Shown here: piece by piece, positions 17,712 to 26,174 of the stretch | Layout: every line of letters starts with the position of its first letter | How positions within the stretch are numbered: position 1 is the stretch's first letter | From: Arthrobacter sp. V1I7 | GTDB taxonomy: Bacteria > Actinomycetota > Actinomycetes > Actinomycetales > Micrococcaceae | Direction of reading: 5' to 3' | DNA: 64,000 nt | Assembly: GCF_030817015.1 (NCBI RefSeq) | Contig: NZ_JAUSYS010000001.1 | Location: 744,001 to 808,000 of the forward strand | The notes under the pieces: generated by a model | What the model was told of the DNA's origin: nothing | Databases searched by the model: none | The model's input: only the letters and a program-made list of their open reading frames with translations | Made by a program: the position numbers and the translations under genes

Positions 17712-18512
17712 TTACGCGTACTTCAGGCTGAGCAACAGCGACTTCAGCTGCGCGTACTGTTCCGTCGCCATCCAGGCTTTCGCTGCCTCGGATGAAGCGA
17801 AGACGGGCTGCCTTGTGAAGTCAAAAACCACGTAGGCGGCCATGATCCCGTTGGCAAGCGGAACCTGGTTGGATCCGGAACTTTCCTGGGTGGGCAGGAA
17901 CTCGGAGGCGAGCCGGACATCCATGAAGTAGTACGAGCTGCCGTCGGGCTGGACCTCGTCGAGGGCGAAACCGAACTCGGCGGGTTTCCCGGTGGCATCG
18001 ATGATCCCGGGTACCGGTGCCCGGTCCAGGACTGTCCGTTCGACGCGGCCCGCAGCGCCGTCGCCGTACATGCCGCTGGAAATGCTGACGACTTCAGCGC
18101 CGGACTGGTCCAGAACCACCGCCTCCACGGATCCTGCCTTGGACGCTTCGTCGAGGTACGGACCCTGCTTCGTCTGTACTTTCCATCCGGCCGGGTAGGC
18201 GAAGGAGATGTGTCCGTCGGGGAAGGTGAAAGTCTGCAACCCGGCGGCTTCCGCTGGTGCCCCGCCAGGTGCCGTGGATACTGCGGAAGTGGGGAGCGGC
18301 GTCGCCCCAGTTGTCGCGGTCGCGGCCGGTGGCGCGGTGGCCGACGTGGCCGGTGGCGCGGTGCCGCCCGTGGACCCCGTCCCTGAGTCTTGGCCGCTGC
18401 AGCCGGCGGTGGCCAGAAGTGCGGCAACGGTAGCCGCCGTCAGGGTTCGGCGGAATCCGGGTGCCGGTGTTTTCAAGGTGTCCCCCAATGTTCGTCCGTT
18501 GAGCCGATTCAT
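17712..18512 (-). CDS. Lipoprotein of unknown function
   Basis: A 266-residue exported lipoprotein. The signal peptide ends in the lipobox LLATAGC, followed by a Ser/Thr/Pro/Ala linker of about 50 residues. The globular part starts near FTFPDGHISFAYPAGWKVQ, a pattern seen in actinobacterial surface lipoproteins of the PsbP-like/LpqN type. ATG at 18512 was chosen because AGGAAGA lies just upstream; a further ATG at 18536 lacks one. Divergent from the DUF4190 gene. Function unknown. Confidence 0.78.
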   Translation of the reverse strand: MNRLNGRTLGDTLKTPAPGFRRTLTAATVAALLATAGCSGQDSGTGSTGGTAPPATSATAPPAATATTGATPLPTSAVSTAPGGAPAEAAGLQTFTFPDGHISFAYPAGWKVQTKQGPYLDEASKAGSVEAVVLDQSGAEVVSISSGMYGDGAAGRVERTVLDRAPVPGIIDATGKPAEFGFALDEVQPDGSSYYFMDVRLASEFLPTQESSGSNQVPLANGIMAAYVVFDFTRQPVFASSEAAKAWMATEQYAQLKSLLLSLKYA

Positions 18513-18598
18513 GCTTCTTCCTATTATTCGGCCCATCTGCTGGAATCACCCGCTATAGGCAGGGCTAGAATCATCGCAACTACGCAGATCGGGGACGC

Positions 18599-18892
18599 AT
18601 GGCAGCGCAGAACGTACAAATGCGCCAGGGCACGCGCTACAACCGTCTGGCAATCGCATCCTTGGTTTTGGCCGGAGTCGCCATGCTGGGAAACGTCCTC
18701 GTGGGCGCTGGCGTCCTTGCGGTCTTCGCCGTCGGCGCCGGGCACGTATCCCTTGCCCAGATCCAGCGGCGGGGAGAGCGCGGCCGCGGGCTGGCAATCT
18801 CCGCCCTCGCCATCGGGTACGCGATCGCCCTCTTGGCCCTCTTCTCCACGCTCTACTTCGCGGCGACCTTCGCCATGCAGCAGGGGCAGTAG
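18599..18892 (+). CDS. DUF4190 small membrane protein
   Basis: A 97-residue protein with two hydrophobic segments (LAIASLVLAGVAMLGNVLVG and GLAISALAIGYAIALLALF) separated by GHVSLAQIQRRGERGRG, the DUF4190 signature. The first segment is typical NRLAIASLVL. TAGAAT at 18566-18571 is a likely -10 about 28 nt upstream. Function unknown. Confidence 0.82.
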   Translation: MAAQNVQMRQGTRYNRLAIASLVLAGVAMLGNVLVGAGVLAVFAVGAGHVSLAQIQRRGERGRGLAISALAIGYAIALLALFSTLYFAATFAMQQGQ

Positions 18893-18936
18893 CAGATCCA
18901 CCGCCCTGCCGACCGTGTGCAAGGGCCTCGAGGCGG

Positions 18937-19203
18937 CTATTTCGCCATGCCGGGATGCACCGCCACGAACTCGATCTTGTGTGCCGGCTGGACCGTTTTC
19001 TTCGGTGCCCGGGAGTAACCTTTCGCGTCCAGATGGTTCTCCGCCCGGTACACGGCCAAAGCTTCGTCGTAGACCTTGTTGAGCTGGCGACCGGAGAACT
19101 GCTCTGTTGACCCATCGCTGAACGTGATGGAAATGAGCGTGCTGCCGGGAAAGTGCCGGTTCATGCGGATGAAGCCGTCGGCGTCCTGCTGCAGATTAAT
19201 CAA
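18937..19203 (-). CDS. Hypothetical protein, 88 residues
   Basis: No family recognised. The protein is soluble and basic, with MNRHFPGSTLISITFSDGS in the N-terminal half and VYDEALAVYRAENHLDAKGY in the middle. TTG at 19203 has a weak AGGA upstream; an ATG at 19164 would give a shorter product. Amino-acid composition is balanced rather than shadow-like, and no competing reading frame on the other strand is convincing. Confidence 0.5.
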   Translation of the reverse strand: MINLQQDADGFIRMNRHFPGSTLISITFSDGSTEQFSGRQLNKVYDEALAVYRAENHLDAKGYSRAPKKTVQPAHKIEFVAVHPGMAK

Positions 19204-19320
19204 GGTAGTCCTGCCTTCGTGATCGGGAGCTCCCAGTCTCCCGTACGTTTCCCTGATACGACGGCGCGGCCCACTGGGACGAGCGGAAGGCCCCTCGCTG
19301 AGGAGCCTTCCTGGTGCGGG

Positions 19321-19506
19321 CTAAACCTTCTCGCGGGTGCGGTCAACCGGTGCCGGTTCCTCGACCGTGAACTCCCTGCTGCGGCGGGGGAAGGCCCAGA
19401 ACTTGACGTCCTTTTCTTCCACCCGGGGCTCGGCGTGCTCCTCAGATTCCTTTGCGGCATCCTTCCGGACGTCCCGCCCGAAATCCCTGTTGTACTGATA
19501 GCACAT
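19321..19506 (-). CDS. Hypothetical small protein, 61 residues
   Basis: AAGGAGGTCAGTG immediately precedes the ATG at 19506, one of the best ribosome-binding sites in the window, which supports a real gene. The product (MCYQYNRDFGRD...) is highly charged, rich in Glu, Lys and Arg, with no membrane segment. No family recognised. Confidence 0.6.
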   Translation of the reverse strand: MCYQYNRDFGRDVRKDAAKESEEHAEPRVEEKDVKFWAFPRRSREFTVEEPAPVDRTREKV

Positions 19507-19509
19507 CAC

Positions 19510-19873
19510 TGACCTCCTTTTGGTGACTGCCCTTTAATCCTCCTCCGCCTCGGCCGGTCCGTCGATACCCGTGCTGACACCGGCGTTCGGTTTAGTCCGC
19601 CTCATGGATCGCCGCCAGTCTGCTGCGCCACCACCACCGGGCCGAGGCCCGGATGCTGAAGGCGCTGTCGAAATCGGCGGCCGGGAGGGCATCGACGGTA
19701 GGTCCGAGCAGGTTGCCGCCCAGGTTGACACCGCCGCGGCCGCCACCGCTCTGATCGCCCGCACCTTGAAGGGCGTGGCCGCCATCGATCGGGAAACCCC
19801 TGATCACGGCGCTGACGAAGCCCGTCCGGTAGGTTCCCCCTCCTCCAGCGGCCGGACTGCGGGACTGGTGTGC
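19510..19873. other. Intergenic region without a supportable gene
   Basis: Several open frames cross this stretch on both strands, but none has a good start site or a recognisable product; they have shadow-like composition (long Ala/Gly/Arg runs). I see no repeat, RNA or clear promoter. Confidence 0.5.
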
Positions 19874-20323
19874 CTAAGCTTTTCCCTCAAGGAGCTCGTC
19901 GGTGGCGGTATCGGGCAAGCCCTCGAAGTACTGGTCAAGAAGGCGCCGGAAGGCCGGTTCCTCCGGATCTGCCCGCAGGAACAAGGTGATCGAGGAGCGC
20001 AGTTTTTTCTCATCCGTGCTGCCGAAGATCTGCCCGGCCGTACGTCCGGCCAGGCCGGACACCGCCGCCGCACTTTCGAGCAGGCGTGGACCCAGCACCG
20101 GATGCCGGAGGTAGGCCCGCGCTTCGTCCAGGCTGGAGAGGGCGTATCGCCTGGCGGTCGCGCTGTGCCCCAGGCCTGCAAGCTGGGGGAAGACGAACCA
20201 CATCCAGTGGCTTCGCTTGGAGCCCTGCCGAAGCTCCGCGAGAGCCCGACGATAAGTTCCGCCCAAATCCTGGGCCGTGACAAAGCGTTCAAGATCATAG
20301 GGGTCCTCCACGGATTCCTCCAC
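19874..20323 (-). CDS. DUF1810 domain-containing protein
   Basis: A 149-residue protein with the DUF1810 signature: DPYDLERFVTAQD, then RRALAELRQGSKRSHWMWFVFPQL and SDEARAYLRHP-like sequence. The conserved KRSHWMWF motif is intact. Related fold proteins include NADAR-like enzymes, but the function is not known. GTG at 20323 has GAGGAGGAAACC directly upstream. It is divergent from a MerR relic. Confidence 0.88.
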   Translation of the reverse strand: MEESVEDPYDLERFVTAQDLGGTYRRALAELRQGSKRSHWMWFVFPQLAGLGHSATARRYALSSLDEARAYLRHPVLGPRLLESAAAVSGLAGRTAGQIFGSTDEKKLRSSITLFLRADPEEPAFRRLLDQYFEGLPDTATDELLEGKA

Positions 20324-20557
20324 GGTTTCCTCCTCAGGTCAGGTGGCTGCCGCCTCCATCCAAGCACCGATCCGGAGCCGCGGAAAGCCTACGACGTGCC
20401 CGCCAGCCGGTCCTTCGCACGATCGCCGCGGGGTCCCGCCGGAACCAGCTCGGTGGCCCGGGCGAGTCCTTGGGCCGGCGTCGAGACATACAAGCTCTCG
20501 GCCCGGCTCACCTGGAAGGTTTCATGCCGGCAACCACAGAACCCGCCGGAGTCCGGA

Positions 20558-20975
20558 CATGACCTGCTAGGTCTGGCGCACCACGCGCTCACGCGTCCGG
20601 CACTGGACGACGTCGACCTCGCCCCGGAGCGGGAGCTTGTGCGCCTCTGGGGCTGGTCGGAGCAGGCCTGCGACCGCAACGCCCTGGCCGCCTTGGCGCA
20701 GGCCCTGGCCGCCTTGGCCAGTGCCGGGTTTCGAGTTGCCGCCGTCCGCGCTGGGCCGTTATGCGCAGGCCATGCGGGACGTCGCCGATGCCGACGTCGG
20801 AAGCGTTCCCACCGACTCTCCGGAGGCCGCGATGCGATCCGTGGTCCTCGGTACGGTCCTGATGGAATCCGTGCTGTTGGCCATACGCAGGTTGGCACAA
20901 CAAAGCGCTTCCCGGGAGCGGTTCGGTGCGGGGGCTTTCCCCCTGACGTGGCGGGGAAAGCCCCGGCCGGGGTGA
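20558..20975 (+). pseudogene. MerR-family regulator C-terminal relic, frameshifted
   Basis: Two frames together give the C-terminal effector half of an actinobacterial MerR-type regulator: first LAHHALTRPALDDVDL and LVRLWGWSEQACDRNAL up to about 20731, then, one frame over, ELPPSALGRYAQAMRDVADA and VVLGTVLMESVLLAIRRLAQ. The HTH and the YYLREGLLPPG-type wing are not found upstream in any frame, so the 5' half is deleted. The fragment lies between DUF1810 and the mgtC-like gene. Confidence 0.65.
20931..20964. terminator. 12-bp perfect hairpin after MerR relic
   Basis: GGGGCTTTCCCC (20931-20942) pairs with GGGGAAAGCCCC (20953-20964) across 10 nt. No T-run follows, so it may be a rho-independent-like stem or a structural relic. 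Confidence 0.5.
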
Positions 20976-21064
20976 ACCGGGCGGAGCCAGTCGTTGCTAG
21001 AGTCGGCTGTACACGCGGATGGCACCGGCCGGGGCCCTCACTCCCAGCCAGGAAAGGCGTAGGC

Positions 21065-21793
21065 ATGGTGGAAATGCTGGGACTTTTTACCGAGACGAGC
21101 CTGGTGGAACTCCTGCTGCTGCTTGCCACCTTCGTCCTGACCTCCCTGATCGGCATCGAACGGCAGGTCAGGCAAAAAAGCGCCGGATACCGGACCCACG
21201 TGCTCGTGGGGCTGGGATCCTGCGCGTTTACGCTCGTCTCGGCCTACGGCTTCGCCTCCGTGCTCGACCCCGGGGTGGCCCTGGACCCGTCCAGGATTGC
21301 CGCGCAGATCGTCAGCGGCATCGGTTTCCTCGGCGCCGGAGTCATCTTCAAGGGCCGGGATGTCGTCCGGGGACTCACCACGGCGGCGACCATCTGGGTG
21401 GCCGCCGCGGTGGGCATGGCCTGCGGGGCGGGAATGGTTTCCCTGGCCCTGGCGCTGACGGTGTTCCACCTCATCACGCTGTTCGTTGTGGCGCCCGCGG
21501 TCCGAAAAATCCCCTCTGCGGACCGGAACCGGGTCCTGCACATCAGCTACGCCGACGGCCAGGGGGTTTTGCGTGAAGTGCTCGAAATCGCCACGACCAT
21601 GGGGTTCAGCTCCTCGATCCTGCGCACGCGCAGAGCCGGGGATGAGCAGAAGCCGATGGTCTTGATGGACGTCCGGTTCTACGGACAGCCTCCGCTACGC
21701 AACCTCGTGCCGCACCTGATGGACCTGCACGGTGTCGAAAGCGTGATTGTCCGGGGCACCGACAGCAACGAGGACGACGACGATGCAGCGTGA
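21065..21793 (+). CDS. MgtC/SapB-family membrane protein
   Basis: A 242-residue protein. Four to five hydrophobic segments carry MgtC hallmarks: TSLIGIERQVRQKSAGYRTHVLVGLGS, then QIVSGIGFLGAGVIFK and VRGLTTAATIWVAAAVGMACG. A cytoplasmic ACT-like C-terminal domain follows (residues about 160-235) and ends in an acidic tail (NEDDDD). Family members are linked to magnesium or acid stress, but transport has not been shown for most. AGGAAAGG precedes the ATG at 21065. The next gene overlaps by 11 bp, so they are an operon. Confidence 0.88.
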   Translation: MVEMLGLFTETSLVELLLLLATFVLTSLIGIERQVRQKSAGYRTHVLVGLGSCAFTLVSAYGFASVLDPGVALDPSRIAAQIVSGIGFLGAGVIFKGRDVVRGLTTAATIWVAAAVGMACGAGMVSLALALTVFHLITLFVVAPAVRKIPSADRNRVLHISYADGQGVLREVLEIATTMGFSSSILRTRRAGDEQKPMVLMDVRFYGQPPLRNLVPHLMDLHGVESVIVRGTDSNEDDDDAA

Positions 21794-22190
21794 GCAGCCG
21801 CCCGCAACGGATCCGCGGGTGGACGCCTACATCGAGGCCCTGCCCGGCTGGCAACAGGCGATCTGCCACGAGGTCCGAGTGCTGGTCCACGCCGCCGATC
21901 CGGACGTCCGGGAAACCATCAAGCGGACCACCCAGCCCTACTTCATCCTCGACGGCAACATCTGCGCCCTGCTGGCGGCAAGGGACCACATCAACGTCTT
22001 TCTGTACGACGGCGCAATCGTTCCGGATCCGGAGGGCATCATCACCGGCGGTCATGGCAACAAGACCGCCCGCACCGTGGCCATCCGGCAGGGCCAAGCC
22101 ATCAACGCTCCCGCCCTCACCGCGATGTTCCGGCAGATCATCGCGAACAACCGGGCTGGCGGCTGGCGGAAGCTGAAAGCCGGCCCCTGA
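21783..22190 (+). CDS. DUF1801 domain-containing protein
   Basis: A 135-residue protein of the YdhG/DUF1801 family (PRVDAYIEALPGWQQAICHEVRVLV; ETIKRTTQPYF; HINVFLYDGAIV). Such proteins are small soluble alpha/beta proteins sometimes compared to the iron-chaperone fold of Fra/YdhG, without assigned activity. It overlaps the mgtC-like stop by 11 bp and has GAGGACGAC upstream of its ATG, so it is translationally coupled. Confidence 0.82.
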   Translation: MQREQPPATDPRVDAYIEALPGWQQAICHEVRVLVHAADPDVRETIKRTTQPYFILDGNICALLAARDHINVFLYDGAIVPDPEGIITGGHGNKTARTVAIRQGQAINAPALTAMFRQIIANNRAGGWRKLKAGP

Positions 22191-22256
22191 CTCGCGCGAT
22201 CATGCTTTGACTCCCGTATGTCGTTGGACCGCCTAAAGGGAGAAGAAACGGGCTGC

Positions 22257-22285
22257 TTGGCACCATTGTTACTGGCGGGTAACAT
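22257..22285 (+). promoter_or_regulatory. Promoter for leaderless thioesterase gene
   Basis: TTGGCA (22257-22262), a 17-bp spacer and TAACAT (22280-22285) resemble a sigma-70-type promoter. The -10 ends 7 nt before the ATG at 22293, so transcription should start at or next to the start codon. Confidence 0.6.
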
Positions 22286-22292
22286 GATGGGC

Positions 22293-22838
22293 ATGCACCT
22301 GCTCCTCCGTACCCTGGTCCTGCTCTTTACGTCCTCCCGGCGGACCCCGCTGGACATCTGGGACACCTCGTCCCTGCCGCTGCGCGTCCTGCCGACAGAC
22401 ATCGACATCGCCATGCATGTCAACAACGGCATGTACTTTTCCCTGATGGACCTGGGCCGCTTTGACCTCATGTCCCGCAGCGGTACGTGGAAGGCCATGC
22501 GCCGTCGCGGTTGGAGCCCGGTGGCCGCCGGCGAGACCATCGCTTTCCGCCGCTCGCTGCAGCTCTGGCAGCAGTACACCATTGAAACGAAGATCATCGG
22601 CCTCGATGCAAAGGCCATCTACTTCGAGCAGCGGATGGTGGTGGACGGCGAAATCTACGCCCGGGCCTACATCGCCACGCGGCTGGTCAGCAAGGGAAAG
22701 CCCGTCAGCCAGGAGGAGATCCTGCGCGAGTTCGGCGAGCCGCCGGCGGGCCTCGAGCTTCCCGACTGGATCCACGAATGGCGGGAAACCAATGGCCTGC
22801 CCGGGGCCCGGCGTCCCGCCCCGCACGTCTGGGCCTGA
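22293..22838 (+). CDS. Acyl-CoA thioesterase-like hot-dog protein (TesB/4HBT-like)
   Basis: A 181-residue protein of the YiiD/'acyl-ACP thioesterase-like' 4HBT group: LRVLPTDIDIAMHVNNGMYFSLMDLGRFD contains the Asp and the HVNNG motif of hot-dog thioesterases, followed by WSPVAAGETIAFRRSLQLWQ and YFEQRMVV. It likely hydrolyses acyl-CoA thioesters; the substrate is unknown. ATG at 22293 fits the leaderless promoter; ATG 22284 and 22218 are in frame but less supported. Confidence 0.8.
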   Translation: MHLLLRTLVLLFTSSRRTPLDIWDTSSLPLRVLPTDIDIAMHVNNGMYFSLMDLGRFDLMSRSGTWKAMRRRGWSPVAAGETIAFRRSLQLWQQYTIETKIIGLDAKAIYFEQRMVVDGEIYARAYIATRLVSKGKPVSQEEILREFGEPPAGLELPDWIHEWRETNGLPGARRPAPHVWA

Positions 22839-22906
22839 GCCGTTCCACGATGAGCCATCAGCGAAATGCGAGGGACAATCCCAAGCCGCTCGCGTACCGT
22901 TGACCC

Positions 22907-23320
22907 ATGGCTACCGTAAACATTACAGGTGAACAATTCGCATCGACCGTCGAGGGCAACGACATTGTGCTCGTTGATTTCTGGGCAGAATGGTGTGGGC
23001 CCTGCAAGCAGTTCGGCCCTACGTACGCAGCAGTTTCCGAGAAGCACCCAGATGTGGTCTTTTCCAAGGTGGACACCGAAGCCGAGCAGCAGCTCGCCGC
23101 CGAGGCCGGCATCACCTCGATCCCCACGCTGATGGCCTTCCGCGAAAAGGTGCTGGTCTTCTCGCAGCCCGGCGCCCTGAATGCCCAGCAGCTCGAGCAG
23201 GTTGTCGACGCGGTCAAGGCCCTGGACATGGAGGAAGTCCACGCCCACGTGGCCCGTTCCCAGGCCGAGGCTGCCGCTGCTGCGAGCCAGCAGGACGGCA
23301 CCCAGATCCCCGAGGCCTAG
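22907..23320 (+). CDS. trxA: Thioredoxin
   Basis: A 137-residue thioredoxin. The redox motif is WCGPC in LVDFWAEWCGPCKQFGP, and the cis-Pro is in SIPTLMAF. Beyond the usual 105 residues there is an Ala/Gln-rich C-terminal extension of about 25 residues. It reduces protein disulfides in the cytoplasm. The ATG lacks a ribosome-binding site; TACCGT (22895-22900) ends 6 nt upstream, so the mRNA is probably leaderless. Confidence 0.92.
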   Translation: MATVNITGEQFASTVEGNDIVLVDFWAEWCGPCKQFGPTYAAVSEKHPDVVFSKVDTEAEQQLAAEAGITSIPTLMAFREKVLVFSQPGALNAQQLEQVVDAVKALDMEEVHAHVARSQAEAAAAASQQDGTQIPEA

Positions 23321-23357
23321 GGTTCCCGAAGCCTAGGCCTCCGGACGCGCCTGCCGG

Positions 23358-23636
23358 CTAGAGCCGCTCGAGCCTGACCGGCTCGGCCAGCAGGGCGCTG
23401 AGGGATTCGTTGAGGTCCTGGACCGCGGTGCCCTTGGAGTGCTTGTCCAGGTCGGCCTGCGAGGCCCACTGTTCCGTCAGCACCAGCCTGTCCTCGCTGG
23501 CCTCGGTGAGCTCGTATCGGATGCAGCCGGGCTCGGCCACCACCTCGTCAATCGCGATTTCCAGCGCGAGCTTGACGCGGAAGAACTCGCCCTCGTTGGG
23601 GATGAAAATGGCCTGAAGGTCAACGGGTGCACTCAT
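23358..23636 (-). CDS. Antibiotic-biosynthesis-monooxygenase-type (ABM) protein
   Basis: A 92-residue dimeric alpha/beta-barrel type protein (ABM domain). AIFIPNEGEFFRVKLALEIAIDEVVAEPGCIRYEL and LVLTEQWASQADLDKH are typical of the YgiN-like quinol-monooxygenase group. The reaction here is unknown. I chose the ATG of MSAPVDL (23636); a GTG 27 bp upstream extends into the promoter. TATTGT about 7 nt upstream suggests leaderless transcription. Confidence 0.8.
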   Translation of the reverse strand: MSAPVDLQAIFIPNEGEFFRVKLALEIAIDEVVAEPGCIRYELTEASEDRLVLTEQWASQADLDKHSKGTAVQDLNESLSALLAEPVRLERL

Positions 23637-23725
23637 GGTTTTCACAATACCGGGCCGTGGCACCCAGGTCCGAACATTTCATAGGGCTTCCTAGCTTCGC
23701 TCTTCTTTTGCCGCCGCGCTGTTGG

Positions 23726-23731
23726 TAGCGT
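23726..23731 (+). promoter_or_regulatory. -10-like hexamer for leaderless acyl-CoA synthetase mRNA
   Basis: TAGCGT ends 6 nt before the ATG at 23738; no ribosome-binding site is present. The same hexamer and spacing occur at the CitE-like gene (54290). Confidence 0.5.
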
Positions 23732-23737
23732 TCCAGC

Positions 23738-25414
23738 ATGCTTTCTTACACAGCCGGGGACACAGACGTCGCGCTGCTCCAGGACACCATCGGCGACAAC
23801 TTCGAAGGGGTTGTTCGGAGGTTTCCCCTCCACGACGCCCTGATCGAGGCCGCGGCGGTGCCCGGCGAGGAAGCCCGCCGGTGGAGTTACACCAAACTGA
23901 ACGACGACGTCGACCGCGTCGCCCGCGCGCTGCTGGCGCTCGGCGTCGCCAAGGGCGAGCGGATCGGGATCTGGAGCCCGAACTGTGCGGAATGGACCAT
24001 CCTGCAGTACGCGACGGCCAAGATCGGCGCCATCCTGGTCAACGTCAACCCGGCCTACCGCAGCCATGAGCTTGAATTCGTGGTCAAGCAGAACGGCATG
24101 CGCCTGCTGGTCTCGGCGCCGTCGGACCGGAACAGCGACTACACCGGAATGGCGCGGCAGGCGCTGGCGGCCTGCCCCGAGCTGCGTGAGCTGGTCTTCC
24201 TGCCGGATGCGGGCCTGGCCGAGCTCACGTCCGGCGTCCCGGAATCAGAGGCCGAGTGGACGTACGCGGAACTGCTCAGGCGGGCCGACGACGTCGCGCA
24301 CTCAGCCCTCAAGGCCCGTATGGCAGAACTGGACCCGCACGACGCCATCAATCTGCAGTACACCTCCGGAACCACGGGTTTTCCCAAGGGCGCCACCCTG
24401 ACGCATGCCAACATCCTGAACAACGGCTACTCGATCGGCGAACTGCTGAAGTACACGGAGCACGACCGGGTGGTGCTGCCGGTGCCGTTCTACCACTGCT
24501 TCGGCATGGTGATCGGCAACCTCGCGGCCCTCAGTCACGGCGCCGCCACCATCATTCCGGGCCGCGGGTTCACTCCTGCGTCGGTGCTGGAGGCGGTACA
24601 GGACTTCGGCGGAACCTCGCTGTACGGGGTACCCACGATGTTCATCGCCGAGCTGGCGCTGCCCGACTTCGCCTCCTATGACCTCTCCACCCTGCGCACG
24701 GGCGTGATGGCCGGATCGCTGTGCCCCATCGAGGTGATGAACCGGGTCATCTCGGAGATGAACATGGTAGACGTGGCCATCTGTTACGGCATGACGGAGA
24801 CGTCGCCGGTGTCCACCATGACCCGGAGCGTGGACACCATGGCCCAGCGCACCGAGACCGTGGGCCGCACCATGCCGCAGCTTGAGAGCCGGATCGTGGA
24901 CCCGGTCGCCGGGGAGGTGCTGCCGCGCGGCGAGATCGGCGAACTGTGCACCCGCGGCTATGCCGTCATGCAGGGGTACTGGAACCAGCCGGACAAGACC
25001 GCCGAGGCGATCGACTCCGAGGGGTGGATGCACACCGGCGACCTTGCCCGGATGGACGAGGACGGATACATCGTGATCGAGGGTCGAATCAAGGACATGG
25101 TGATCCGCGGCGGCGAGAACATCTACCCGCGCGAGATCGAGGAGTTCCTCTACACCCATCCGGACATCCAGGACGTGCAGGTGATCGGTGTTCCGGATGC
25201 CCGGTACGGGGAGGAACTGATGGCCTGCGTGATCCTTAAACCCGGGTCGGCACCGTTGGATGCGGCAGCCGTGGCGGAGTTCTGCCGCGGCAGGCTCGCG
25301 CACTACAAGATTCCGCGCTACGTCGACGTCCGGGAGAGCTTCCCCATGACGGTCTCCGGCAAGATCCGCAAGGTGGACATGCGGCAGGAAGCGGCGGCCC
25401 GTCTGGGCCTCTAG
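23738..25414 (+). CDS. Fatty-acyl-CoA synthetase (AMP-forming)
   Basis: A 558-residue ANL-superfamily adenylating enzyme. The phosphate loop is YTSGTTGFPKGATLTH; the adenine motif is ICYGMTETSPVS. The hinge region is HTGDLARMDEDGYIVIEGRIKDMVIRGGENIYP, and the C-terminal catalytic Lys is in VSGKIRKVD. It activates a carboxylic acid, probably medium/long-chain fatty acid, to the acyl-CoA. Its stop overlaps that of the convergent VOC gene by 4 bp. Start supported by a leaderless -10. Confidence 0.9.
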   Translation: MLSYTAGDTDVALLQDTIGDNFEGVVRRFPLHDALIEAAAVPGEEARRWSYTKLNDDVDRVARALLALGVAKGERIGIWSPNCAEWTILQYATAKIGAILVNVNPAYRSHELEFVVKQNGMRLLVSAPSDRNSDYTGMARQALAACPELRELVFLPDAGLAELTSGVPESEAEWTYAELLRRADDVAHSALKARMAELDPHDAINLQYTSGTTGFPKGATLTHANILNNGYSIGELLKYTEHDRVVLPVPFYHCFGMVIGNLAALSHGAATIIPGRGFTPASVLEAVQDFGGTSLYGVPTMFIAELALPDFASYDLSTLRTGVMAGSLCPIEVMNRVISEMNMVDVAICYGMTETSPVSTMTRSVDTMAQRTETVGRTMPQLESRIVDPVAGEVLPRGEIGELCTRGYAVMQGYWNQPDKTAEAIDSEGWMHTGDLARMDEDGYIVIEGRIKDMVIRGGENIYPREIEEFLYTHPDIQDVQVIGVPDARYGEELMACVILKPGSAPLDAAAVAEFCRGRLAHYKIPRYVDVRESFPMTVSGKIRKVDMRQEAAARLGL

Positions 25415-26091
25415 CCTCCGTAGTGCCACCCATCGAGCACAACACGGCCACGCGGCGATTCCAGCGTCGCGGTGAGCGGTGCGTTCTGCACAGCGTCGAT
25501 CGGGCCCGTGTGAACGGCCGGAAGCTTCAGCATGTCGACCGCCTGCGTCGGGACGCCGCGCAGCACCAGGCCCTGCAGCGCCACATCGGTGAGGGGCATG
25601 TGGGCACACGGATGTTGCCCTTCCCATTCGATCAAGCTGGGCAGCGCGCCTGCGCATTCAGCGCGGCCGTCGTCGCGGACTGTGATTCGCCACTTCAACA
25701 GTCCGTGAGGCGTGTCGCGCTGCGCTGCCAGCAACTCGCCAGGGTTGAGGGCGAAGTTGGCAAGGTCCCGGCGCAGCATTTCGATCTTGCGCGTGCGCGC
25801 CACTGCGTGCACCAGCCGAGGGGATTCGCGGACAGCCTCGCGCACCTCGGGGTGGTCGAGCCCGAACCAGCGCGGCCTCCCCGGCGCCGGCGCGTCGGGA
25901 TCGATCGCGATGACCTCGAGGTAGCAGTCGGGGAAGCTCTCGCTGCTGATGGCAATCACTCGGTTGTGCGTACCCATCAACGGGTGCTTGCCACCGCCGG
26001 AGGGCTGAACGCCGAACGTTGCCGCGCACCAGGCCGCGCCCTGTTCCAGCGAATCGGCGGCGATGACCAGGTGATCGATACTGGCGTTCAC
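25411..26091 (-). CDS. VOC/glyoxalase-like domain protein
   Basis: A 226-residue protein. The N-terminal half fits Glyoxalase_3/VOC-like proteins (IDHLVIAADSLEQGAAWCAATFGVQPSGGGKHPLMGTHN; YLEVIAIDPDAPAP). Family members often bind a metal, but no substrate can be named. The GTG at 26091 lies 6 nt after TACGGT (26103-26098 on the minus strand) without a ribosome-binding site, so it is probably leaderless. Confidence 0.78.
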   Translation of the reverse strand: MNASIDHLVIAADSLEQGAAWCAATFGVQPSGGGKHPLMGTHNRVIAISSESFPDCYLEVIAIDPDAPAPGRPRWFGLDHPEVREAVRESPRLVHAVARTRKIEMLRRDLANFALNPGELLAAQRDTPHGLLKWRITVRDDGRAECAGALPSLIEWEGQHPCAHMPLTDVALQGLVLRGVPTQAVDMLKLPAVHTGPIDAVQNAPLTATLESPRGRVVLDGWHYGG

Positions 26092-26174
26092 AACTCAACC
26101 GTACCGCTCGGGGCGTTCGACCGATCAGCCTGGTGTCCCTGCCGGCGACTCGCCAACAGGGGGTGGACGAAGGC

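Noticed and set aside
19285..19310. GGAAGGC...GCCTTCC hairpin as a terminator of the 61-residue gene
   Set aside because: It fits by position, but there is no T-run and one internal mismatch; evidence too weak for a feature.
19571..21064. Long plus-strand extension upstream of the mgtC-like gene
   Set aside because: It runs through DUF1810 (other strand) and the MerR relic; only the part from 21065, with an RBS, matches MgtC.
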